A DNA stretch of 51,097 nt from an uncultured Clostridia bacterium (GTDB lineage: Bacteria > Bacillota > Clostridia > TANB77 > CAG-508): contig CAKPCG010000009.1 in the NCBI GenBank assembly GCA_934141475.1, forward strand, positions 1 through 51,097. The letters run 5' to 3'. The notes beneath the pieces are model-generated. The model made no database searches and had not been told where the DNA came from. It saw only the letters and a program-made list of their open reading frames with translations. Of this stretch, positions 44,323-51,097 are shown piece after piece. Positions within the stretch are counted from its first letter, which is position 1. Each line of letters begins with the position of its first letter. The translations under genes were made by a program, and so were the position numbers.

Positions 44323-46098
44323 ATGTATTATAGTAATGGAAATTATGAAGCATTTGCAAGACCAAAAAAACCAGAAGGAGTAGATAATAAATCAGCATAC
44401 TTAGTAGGAGCAGGACTTGCATCACTTGCTGCAGCATGTTTCTTAGTTAGAGATGGACAAATGAAAGGCGAAAATATTCACATATTAGAAGAACAAAGAT
44501 TACCAGGAGGAGCATGTGATGGAATAAAAGATGCAGACAAGGGATTTATAATACGTGGTGGAAGAGAAATGGAAAATCATTTTGAATGTTTATGGGACTT
44601 ATTCCACTCAATACCATCATTAGAAATAGAAGGAGCTTCTGTTTTAGATGAATATTATTGGTTAAATAAAAAAGACCCAAATTATTCTTTAATGAGAGCA
44701 ACAGTAAATAAAGGGGAAGATGCTCATACAGATGGAAAATTCGGTCTATCTGATAAAGCATCATTAGAAATAATAAAATTATTCTTTACAAAAGATGAAG
44801 ATTTATATGACAAAAAAATAACAGATGTATTTACAGACGAATTCTTTAAATCAAATTTTTGGCTATATTGGAGAACAATGTTTGCATTTGAAGATTGGCA
44901 TAGTGCATTAGAAATGAAATTATATATTCAAAGATTTATACATCATATTGGTGGACTTCCAGATTTTTCTGCACTCAAATTTACAAAATACAATCAATAT
45001 GAATCTTTGATTTTACCAATGGTAAAATATCTAGAGAATCATGGAGTTGATTTCCAATATGATATAAGAGTTAAAAATGTATTATTTGATATTGATGGCA
45101 AAAAGAAAACAGCAAAGCAACTTGTTTGTATGCGTAATGGACAAGAAGAAAATATTAATTTAACTGTAAACGACTTAGTATTTGTAACAAATGGAAGTTG
45201 TACTGAAAGAGCAATGTTAGGAAGTCAAAATACAGCACCAGATTTAACAATACAAAATGGAGATGGAGCATGTTGGGAATTATGGAGAAAAATTGCAAGA
45301 CAAAGTGAAGATTTTGGACATCCAGATAAATTCTGTATGGATATTTCAAAAACAAATTGGGAATCTGCAACAGTAACAACATTAGACAGCAAAATACCTC
45401 CATATATTGAAAAGATATGCAAAAGAGATCCATTTAGTGGAAGAGTAGTTACTGGAGGGATAGTTTCTGTAAAAGATTCTAATTGGCTTATGAGTTGGAC
45501 AGTAAATAGACAACCTCATTTTAAAGAACAACCAAAAGATCAACTAGTTGTATGGGTATATGGACTATTTACAAATGTACCAGGTAATTATATTAAAAAG
45601 CCTATGAGAGAATGTACAGGAAAAGAAATTACAGAAGAATGGTTGTATCATTTAGGAGTACCAGAAGATCAAATTGAAGAATTAGCAACAAATTCAGCAA
45701 ATTGTGTACCTTGTATGATGCCTTATATTACAGCATTCTTCATGCCAAGAACTGCAGGAGATAGACCAAAAGTTGTTCCAGAAGGATGTCAAAACTTTGC
45801 ATTTTTAGGACAATTTGCAGATACTTCAAGAGATACTGTATTTACAACAGAATACTCTGTAAGAACAGCTATGGAAGCAGTTTACACGCTACTTGATGTA
45901 GATAGAGGAGTACCAGAAGTATTTGGTTCGTGCTATGATATTCGTGCATTACTTGATGCTACTTCAAAAATGACAGATGGAAAGAAATTAACAGATATAA
46001 AACTTCCTATGGCAGCAAATATGGCTTTAAAAACAGGAATGAAAAAAGTTTCAGGTACAGTAATAGAAGATTTACTTAAAAGATATAATTTAATATAA
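44323..46098 (+). CDS. ohyA: Oleate hydratase (FAD-dependent fatty-acid double-bond hydratase)
   Basis: This 591-residue enzyme of the former myosin-cross-reactive-antigen family adds water to unsaturated fatty acids, detoxifying host oleate at the membrane. The FAD dinucleotide motif is YLVGAGLASLAAACFLVRDG (about residues 24-43) and the flavin loop is EQRLPGGACDG followed by RGGREMENHFEC. Length and the NCVPCMMPYITAFFMPR segment are typical. The ATG at 44323 has AAAGGAGG upstream; the TTG at 44296 is rejected. Confidence 0.94.
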   Translation: MYYSNGNYEAFARPKKPEGVDNKSAYLVGAGLASLAAACFLVRDGQMKGENIHILEEQRLPGGACDGIKDADKGFIIRGGREMENHFECLWDLFHSIPSLEIEGASVLDEYYWLNKKDPNYSLMRATVNKGEDAHTDGKFGLSDKASLEIIKLFFTKDEDLYDKKITDVFTDEFFKSNFWLYWRTMFAFEDWHSALEMKLYIQRFIHHIGGLPDFSALKFTKYNQYESLILPMVKYLENHGVDFQYDIRVKNVLFDIDGKKKTAKQLVCMRNGQEENINLTVNDLVFVTNGSCTERAMLGSQNTAPDLTIQNGDGACWELWRKIARQSEDFGHPDKFCMDISKTNWESATVTTLDSKIPPYIEKICKRDPFSGRVVTGGIVSVKDSNWLMSWTVNRQPHFKEQPKDQLVVWVYGLFTNVPGNYIKKPMRECTGKEITEEWLYHLGVPEDQIEELATNSANCVPCMMPYITAFFMPRTAGDRPKVVPEGCQNFAFLGQFADTSRDTVFTTEYSVRTAMEAVYTLLDVDRGVPEVFGSCYDIRALLDATSKMTDGKKLTDIKLPMAANMALKTGMKKVSGTVIEDLLKRYNLI

Positions 46099-46101
46099 AT
46101 T

Positions 46102-46136
46102 AAATTTCCCATCTCTTTATTAGGGATGGGAAATTT
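46102..46136. terminator. Bidirectional terminator
   Basis: AAATTTCCCATC (46102-46113) pairs with GATGGGAAATTT (46125-46136) between convergent genes. Confidence 0.85.
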
Positions 46137-46137
46137 C

Positions 46138-46650
46138 TCATTTCATAGTATTTATAATATTTTCAAAAACTTCAGCACTTTTTTTAGACAATGTAGTTGT
46201 TTTGCCTTGGTATTTAATTTCATAATATGATAATCTATCTGCTAAAGGGATAGAAGTATTTTTAGCAAATTCTTCTGAAGAACAGTTTTCATCTATGAAT
46301 GTTAAATTTTTTATAGAATCAATTTCGGAATCATTTAACTTTTTGGTACTTTTTAAGGTGTAGTGAGAGCCTTTTTCTAATAAATGTGCACTATTTCCGA
46401 AAATATAAAAATCTTCTATTTTATATATTTTTTCCTTTGAAAGATCTACAAAGTATTTGCAAGTATTTGAAGCATAACCTGTATCTTGTGCATAAGTATT
46501 TTTTTCTTGTATTATGATATCTCTATTTACATCAATCATTCTTGCTTGAAAAAGTATATTTCCAATTTGGTATTTACCTTGATAATTAAAAAATAAAATT
46601 AGCATAATAGCAATCATAGTAATAATTAATTTTTTCTTCTTTGTTTTCAT
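46138..46650 (-). CDS. Uncharacterised membrane-anchored extracytoplasmic protein
   Basis: This 170-residue protein has a positively charged start (KTKKKK) and one hydrophobic anchor (LIITMIAIMLILFF), then a soluble extracytoplasmic domain with no motif I recognise. AGGAGG lies upstream on the minus strand (plus 46654-46659). It converges with oleate hydratase. Function unknown. Confidence 0.65.
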   Translation of the reverse strand: MKTKKKKLIITMIAIMLILFFNYQGKYQIGNILFQARMIDVNRDIIIQEKNTYAQDTGYASNTCKYFVDLSKEKIYKIEDFYIFGNSAHLLEKGSHYTLKSTKKLNDSEIDSIKNLTFIDENCSSEEFAKNTSIPLADRLSYYEIKYQGKTTTLSKKSAEVFENIINTMK

Positions 46651-46794
46651 AGATCCTCCTAGTTATTTTTTATTTATTCTAACATTAAGAAAAAAATTTT
46701 ACAAGTATTAGAAAATAATAATTATAAGTATTGCAAAATTCCATTAATAAATGTTAAAATAATAAAAAAACATTGAATTGAAAGGAAGTAAAAA

Positions 46795-47901
46795 ATGCCA
46801 AACATATGTGATTATATAAAATGGAGAGGAGACTTAGAACTAAAAATTTCGGAATTTAATGAAATAGACAGCTTAATTTTATCTAGAGTTTCATATCTAC
46901 CATTTGAGAGTTTAATGAATAAAGATGAAAAAATAACAATAGAAGAAATAGCAAATAGATTTAACAAAACAGATAAAAACAAATTAGAAATATTATGGCC
47001 AGATGATAGTGAACTTTTACCGCTTTTAGGAAAATCAAAAAGATTTGGCAAAATGATACTTACAGATTTTATAAATAAATTCGATCCAGAACAAGAAAAA
47101 CAATTTTCTGCAATTACTATAATACTTCCGGATGACACAATTTTTATATCATACAGAGGAACAGATAATACGATAATTGGCTGGAAAGAAGATTTTAATA
47201 TGAGTTTTAAAAGTCATATTGCATCTCAACTTGATTCTGTAAAATATGTAAATAATATAGCGGAAAAATATAAAAACAAAATAAGAATCGGTGGACATTC
47301 TAAAGGTGGAAATTTAGCTGTTTATGCTGCTGTATTTGCAAATAATGAAGCAAAAGAAAGAATAATAAATGTATATAATAACGATGGACCAGGATTTGCT
47401 GATGATATAATTAATACAAAAGAATACAAAGAGATGATAGAAAAAGTACATACATATATTCCTCAATCTTCAGTGATAGGAAGACTTTTAAATCATCAAG
47501 AAAAATATACAGTTGTAAAAAGTATACAAAAAGGAATTATGCAACATGATTTATATAGTTGGCAGGTTGAAGGAATTAAACCTATAGTCTTAAATGAACT
47601 TACAAATGGTAGTGAATTTGTAGATAAAACAATAAAACAATGGTTAGATAATGTTGAACCTGAAAAAAGAGAAGTAGTAATAGATACTATTTTTGATATA
47701 TTAAATACAACAGAGGTAGATAGTGTAGTTCAAATTAAAGAAAATTGGATTAAAAATGTGGGAATAATGCTAAAAAATTATAAAAATTTGGATGATGAAA
47801 GTAAAAAAATGATTACAGAAATAGTAAAAAAATTGATTGTAGCTGCAAAAAATAATTTTGTAGAAGATATGCCAGTATTTGGTAAAAAGAAAAGTAAATA
47901 A
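46795..47901 (+). CDS. DUF2974-type alpha/beta-hydrolase (lipase-like)
   Basis: The 368-residue protein has nucleophile-elbow motif GGHSKGGNLAVYAAVFA (GxSxG-like as GHSKG), preceded by ISYRGTDNTIIGWKEDFNM, as in class 3/Mbeg1-like lipases of DUF2974. The catalytic Asp probably lies in NNDGPGF. The C-terminal region is helical. No signal peptide, so it is cytoplasmic. AAAGGAAG precedes the ATG. Confidence 0.85.
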   Translation: MPNICDYIKWRGDLELKISEFNEIDSLILSRVSYLPFESLMNKDEKITIEEIANRFNKTDKNKLEILWPDDSELLPLLGKSKRFGKMILTDFINKFDPEQEKQFSAITIILPDDTIFISYRGTDNTIIGWKEDFNMSFKSHIASQLDSVKYVNNIAEKYKNKIRIGGHSKGGNLAVYAAVFANNEAKERIINVYNNDGPGFADDIINTKEYKEMIEKVHTYIPQSSVIGRLLNHQEKYTVVKSIQKGIMQHDLYSWQVEGIKPIVLNELTNGSEFVDKTIKQWLDNVEPEKREVVIDTIFDILNTTEVDSVVQIKENWIKNVGIMLKNYKNLDDESKKMITEIVKKLIVAAKNNFVEDMPVFGKKKSK

Positions 47902-47904
47902 TAT

Positions 47905-47945
47905 AAAAATGGATGTTAAGTTAGAAACAAACATCCATTTTTGTT
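47905..47945. terminator. Bidirectional terminator
   Basis: AAAAATGGATGT (47905-47916) pairs with ACATCCATTTTT (47931-47942) between convergent genes. Confidence 0.85.
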
Positions 47946-47960
47946 ATAATACATCTTTGG

Positions 47961-48746
47961 CTATAATACATCATAAAAATTTTTAAAAGTATATCCTTCG
48001 GATTTTAAAAACTCTATAGAATCTTTAAGAACATTAGAAGAATTACTTACATATTTAGTGTCATGCATTAAAACTACTAAAGTATCTTTTCCTTTACATG
48101 TTTTCTTCAAATTATTTAGCAATTGATAATTTGAATATTTTTTTACAGAATCATTATTTAAACAATTCCAATCAATATAAGTATAATTCATATTCTTAAG
48201 TACTTCCAAGGCCTTCTTTTTCTTGGCTTTGTTATTAGGAGACATAAAACCATTTGGAAATCTAAAAATATGAGAACAGTAATTTTGAACACCTATTGCA
48301 TTTCCAATTGCTAAATCTGTTTTTTTAATTTCATTCATAAAACTTTCGTTATCTTTATACAAAGTACTATTATTATGGTCATACCCATGATTTGCTATAA
48401 AATGTCCTTCTTCGTAAGAACGTTTTACGATTTCAGGATAGGCTTCTACATTTTTACCTACTACGAAAAAAGATGCTTTTACATTTTCTTCTTTTAAAAT
48501 ATCTAAAATTTTAGGAGTTACAGAAATATTGGGACCATCATCAAATGTTAAAAAAGCAGTTTTTTCTGTTCCATTTATAAGATTTGTAATATTAGATGCT
48601 ACATCACCTGAAATATCTGTATTTTTAGAAAGTTCTACAGCTATGGATATATTTTTATTTGAAAAAAAGAATAAAGAAAAAATTCCTAAAATAATAAAAA
48701 GTATAGCTATGCTTACAATTTTTTTACTAACAAAAACTACTTTCAT
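47961..48746 (-). CDS. Polysaccharide deacetylase (NodB/CE4 family)
   Basis: The 261-residue protein has an N-terminal TM anchor (IVSIAILFIILGIFSLFFF). CE4 motifs are TFDDGPN (motif 1), HGYDHN (zinc-binding motif 2), FRFPNG (motif 3) and VLMHDT (motif 5). It acts on the outside, probably removing acetyl groups from peptidoglycan or another wall glycan; the CE4 set looks complete, so it should be active. Confidence 0.9.
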   Translation of the reverse strand: MKVVFVSKKIVSIAILFIILGIFSLFFFSNKNISIAVELSKNTDISGDVASNITNLINGTEKTAFLTFDDGPNISVTPKILDILKEENVKASFFVVGKNVEAYPEIVKRSYEEGHFIANHGYDHNNSTLYKDNESFMNEIKKTDLAIGNAIGVQNYCSHIFRFPNGFMSPNNKAKKKKALEVLKNMNYTYIDWNCLNNDSVKKYSNYQLLNNLKKTCKGKDTLVVLMHDTKYVSNSSNVLKDSIEFLKSEGYTFKNFYDVL

Positions 48747-48783
48747 AAAATCACCACTATTTTATAATATGATGAAATTTAGA

Positions 48784-48812
48784 TTGTATGATATAAAATA
48801 TTATGATATAAT
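48784..48812 (+). promoter_or_regulatory. Sigma-A promoter of the patatin gene
   Basis: TTGTAT (48784-48789), a 17-bp spacer and extended -10 TGATATAAT (hexamer 48807-48812). It diverges from the deacetylase gene. Confidence 0.65.
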
Positions 48813-48846
48813 TTAAAAGTTAAAAATACTAGGAGGAGAAAATAAT

Positions 48847-49734
48847 ATGGAAAACAAAATAGAATATGGAGTTGCATTAGCAGGAGGAGGTTTACAAGGA
48901 TTTGCACATATAGGAGCATTAAAAGCACTTGAAGAATTAGGAATAAAAGTAAATTATATATCAGGAACAAGTACAGGTAGTGCAATAGCAGCTCTCTATT
49001 CGGTTGGATATACACCAGATGAAATATTAAAAATTTGTAAAGATAAATATAAAAAAATATTAAGAATACAAAAAAAAGTTTTATGCAAAATGGCAATTAA
49101 TTTTTTATTACATAAAGAAACTAGAGTAGAAGGCATAATAGATGGAGAAGTAGTTGAAAATTTTATAAATGAGGCAATTCAAGAAAAGAATATAAATTAT
49201 ATAAATGAACTAAAATCAAAAAAATTAGCAATAGCAACCGTAGATACAATATCTATGAAAGAATGCGTATTTGCATCTGAAAATGTTTTAGATACAAGTA
49301 AACAATCAAATTATATTACAGATATAAGCATAGGAAAAGCAGTACGTGCTAGTATGGCTTTTCCTGCTATATTTACGACAGCAAATTATAAAAATTATAA
49401 TTTTATTGATGGAGGAACTGTAGACAATTTACCAGTAGAAGTTTTAAGAAAATGGGGAGCAAGTAAAGTTATAGCAATATGTTTTGACTTAAATAAATAT
49501 TCACCAAGTAATAGCTTAGAAGGAGTATTAATAAGAGCTTTAGATATTTTCTCAAATCCAGCTGTACAAAAAGCAAAAGAGTTTTCAGATGTAGCAATAG
49601 AAATTTATAATCCTAATACTAGTTTGCTTTCAATGGATGAAATGGAAAAAACAGTACAAAATGGATATGATGCAGTTATGAGCAAAAAAGAAAAAATTTT
49701 AGAGATTTTGCAAAATGATGACGCTAATGTTTAA
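48847..49734 (+). CDS. Patatin-like phospholipase (RssA/YchK-like)
   Basis: The 295-residue lipid acyl hydrolase has an oxyanion Gly-rich loop AGGGLQGFAHIGAL (residues 12-25), a GxSxG nucleophile as SGTSTGSAIAALYSVG and a catalytic Asp in FIDGGTVDNLPVE (DGG). The Ser-Asp dyad is therefore intact. There is no signal peptide. AGGAGGAG precedes the ATG. Confidence 0.92.
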   Translation: MENKIEYGVALAGGGLQGFAHIGALKALEELGIKVNYISGTSTGSAIAALYSVGYTPDEILKICKDKYKKILRIQKKVLCKMAINFLLHKETRVEGIIDGEVVENFINEAIQEKNINYINELKSKKLAIATVDTISMKECVFASENVLDTSKQSNYITDISIGKAVRASMAFPAIFTTANYKNYNFIDGGTVDNLPVEVLRKWGASKVIAICFDLNKYSPSNSLEGVLIRALDIFSNPAVQKAKEFSDVAIEIYNPNTSLLSMDEMEKTVQNGYDAVMSKKEKILEILQNDDANV

Positions 49735-49764
49735 TAAAAAAATATATATTTTTTTAAGTTTCTA

Positions 49765-49793
49765 TTGACAAAAATAATATAATTGTATATAAT
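49765..49793 (+). promoter_or_regulatory. Consensus sigma-A promoter of tRNA-Leu
   Basis: TTGACA (49765-49770), a 17-bp spacer and TATAAT (49788-49793), 20 bases before the tRNA. Confidence 0.85.
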
Positions 49794-49813
49794 ATCTTTT
49801 GTCAACAGGAAAT

Positions 49814-49897
49814 GCGGATGTGGCGGAATTGGCAGACGCGCTGGTCTTAGGAACCAGTGTCAACGACGTGGGGGTTCAAGTCCCTTCATCCGCACCA
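49814..49897 (+). tRNA. tRNA-Leu(TAG)
   Basis: Acceptor arms GCGGATG / CATCCGC, anticodon stem CTGGT-CTTAGGA-ACCAG with anticodon TAG, a long variable arm (class II), T-arm GGGGTTCAAGTCCC and encoded CCA. A relaxase gene starts 200 bases downstream. Confidence 0.95.
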
Positions 49898-49909
49898 AAG
49901 GTGGATTTA

Positions 49910-49948
49910 CTCGAACTCGTGAAATATATTGATATAAGCGAGTTTGAG
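49910..49948 (+). repeat. Inverted repeat between tRNA-Leu and the relaxase gene (possible oriT or tRNA terminator)
   Basis: CTCGAACTCG (49910-49919) and CGAGTTTGAG (49939-49948) are inverted with one mismatch. No T-run follows immediately. A dyad upstream of a relaxase gene is a typical place for an origin of transfer, but a terminator role cannot be excluded. No further gene in 49898-50097. Confidence 0.4.
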
Positions 49949-50097
49949 CAATCTAAAAAAAGAATATCATATCATTTTAAAAAGTCAATTTACATTGGCT
50001 TATTTTTTTGCTTTTTTATGTAAAGTTCCATAAAAAGGTAAAAATAGCTTCAAAATATTGAAATTAAGGAAAAAATATTTGTAGGAGTGGTTTGCTT

Positions 50098-51097
50098 ATG
50101 GCAGTTACACAATTATATAATAGAACAACAAATTTAAATGGTTTAATTGAATATGTTATGAATGGAGATAAAACTGATGAAATGAAATATGTATCAGGTG
50201 TAAACTGTTTACCAGAAACTGCTTATGAAGAAATGATAGCTACTAAAAATAGATTTAATAGAGGAAAAGAAAAAATTATAGGTTATCATCTAATACAATC
50301 TTTTGCAGAAGGAGAAGTTACACCAGAAGTTGCTCATGAACTTGGGATAGAGTATGTAAATGAAGTATTTGGTAAAGATTTTGAAGTTGTAGTTGCAACA
50401 CATCTTAATACAGATAATGTTCACAATCATATAGTAATAAATTCTGTGTCATTAAAGACTGGTAAAAAGTTTTATGATTATCATGCATCAAGAGATTATT
50501 TGCGAATTGTGTCAGATTGCATTTGTCAATATTATGGACTATCTGTATTAGAAGATAAAATTTGGAAACATAAAGGTGCTTATAAAAGATTTGCAAAAGA
50601 AAATCCATACATGCAGATGGTAAAAAGTGATGTTGATAGATGTCTTGCAGAATCATATTATGAAGGCGATTTTGCAAAACGAATGAAAGAATTGGGCTAT
50701 AGTTATTCTAATGATTATGAACAAGGATTAGTTGTAATAGATAATATAAGAGATAGAAAAGTATATTTAAAAAAATTCTTTGGAGATAACTATTCACACG
50801 ATAAAATAATAGATAGAATTTTAGATTATGAAAATAAAAGTATAACCCAATATGGTAAGAAATATAGAATATCTAAAGAACAATATGTAAAAATACTTAA
50901 AATTAAAAGAAAAAATGAAATTAAGAAATTACCATTACTATATGTTTTATTCTGTTTATTATTAAAAATTGATCCATTACCAGCTAAAATGGATTTTGGC
51001 AAAGCAAGAGTTACAATAACTAGAGAAATGAGAATAGAAATAAAATATATGAATGAATTATCAAGACAAGCAGTTTTATTAACTGGAAATAAAATTG
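50098..51097 (+). CDS. Mobilisation relaxase (MobP-like), truncated by the window end
   Basis: ATG 50098 follows AGGAG ten bases upstream, and the frame is open to the last base (333 codons visible). The protein begins MAVTQLYNRTTNLNGLIEYV. The metal-binding histidine motif THLNTDNVHNHIVINSV resembles the HUH relaxase motif, with a candidate tyrosine in the N-terminal region. It is the start of a conjugative or mobilisable element beside tRNA-Leu. It nicks oriT and pilots single-stranded DNA during transfer. No in-frame CGG is present. Confidence 0.82.
   Translation, partial: MAVTQLYNRTTNLNGLIEYVMNGDKTDEMKYVSGVNCLPETAYEEMIATKNRFNRGKEKIIGYHLIQSFAEGEVTPEVAHELGIEYVNEVFGKDFEVVVATHLNTDNVHNHIVINSVSLKTGKKFYDYHASRDYLRIVSDCICQYYGLSVLEDKIWKHKGAYKRFAKENPYMQMVKSDVDRCLAESYYEGDFAKRMKELGYSYSNDYEQGLVVIDNIRDRKVYLKKFFGDNYSHDKIIDRILDYENKSITQYGKKYRISKEQYVKILKIKRKNEIKKLPLLYVLFCLLLKIDPLPAKMDFGKARVTITREMRIEIKYMNELSRQAVLLTGNKI

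Noticed and set aside
34499..49897. tRNA that could read CGG or CGGN
   Set aside because: The only two tRNAs in the window are Thr(GGT) and Leu(TAG), both with normal 7-base anticodon loops.

Overview
The window is AT-rich DNA, with A/U-ending codons and strong Shine-Dalgarno sites throughout. It comes from a Gram-positive, anaerobic, spore-forming relative of the Clostridia. Supporting genes are an oxygen-sensitive class III ribonucleotide reductase with its activase, the spoIIA operon (spoIIAA-spoIIAB-sigF), spoIID, a VanRS-like two-component system, an ECF sigma/anti-sigma pair and prepilin-like surface proteins. An uncultured gut Clostridia lineage is my best guess. That is inference from gene style, not a database match.

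Layout. 1-1.9 kb: 3' part of nrdD, then nrdG. 2-4.7 kb: response regulator and histidine kinase. 4.8-6.6 kb: ECF sigma factor with an ECF-type promoter, and its membrane anti-sigma partner. 6.7-8.2 kb: cardiolipin synthase. 8.35-10.2 kb (minus): a foreign-looking cassette of a PnuC-type transporter, a deoxyribosyltransferase/kinase fusion and a 19-codon nucleotidyltransferase stub. 10.5-13.8 kb: a large FtsX-type permease. 13.8-17.3 kb: an uncharacterised protein, an LPxTG remnant and a metal-efflux operon (ArsR-type regulator, HMA protein, P1B-ATPase). 17.6-20.3 kb: spoIIAA, spoIIAB, sigF, spoIID. 20.4-28.4 kb: class A PBP, cysS, trpS, argS, ldh. 29-34.2 kb: acyl-CoA ligase, a leader ORF/terminator, a prepilin-like lectin with a diversity-generating-retroelement (DGR) type variable region, a DUF4143 ATPase bracketed by duplicated palindromic promoters, and an N-terminal stub of a reverse transcriptase. 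34.5-46 kb: tRNA-Thr/ychF, a sortase-type surface protein and transglutaminase-like protein, rlmD, a Ppx/GppA-like protein, a Nudix hydrolase, a LiaF-like/DUF4097 pair, a metallo-hydrolase, oleate hydratase. 46-51 kb: envelope proteins and a deacetylase, a patatin, tRNA-Leu, then a relaxase gene running off the end.

Most interesting observation. Four otherwise intact genes (ECF-associated anti-sigma, FtsX permease, sigF, spoIID) are each broken by one +1 frameshift. In all four, the codon at the break is a zero-frame CGG, and skipping its C (so GGN is read next) restores a full-length family member. A fifth CGG, next to the stop of a short leader ORF at 31.1 kb, behaves the same way. By eye I find no zero-frame CGG in any other typical host gene. 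The only other zero-frame CGGs are in the foreign-looking pnuC cassette (three) and in two short uncharacterised genes (one each). This suggests CGG is unassigned or very poorly decoded here and acts as a +1 frameshift signal or quadruplet codon. A systematic sequencing artefact must be excluded first.

A second theme is a decayed DGR. A GC-rich, NNC-codon-rich variable region lies in a prepilin-like lectin gene, with a truncated reverse transcriptase 1.7 kb away and no template repeat that I could find.
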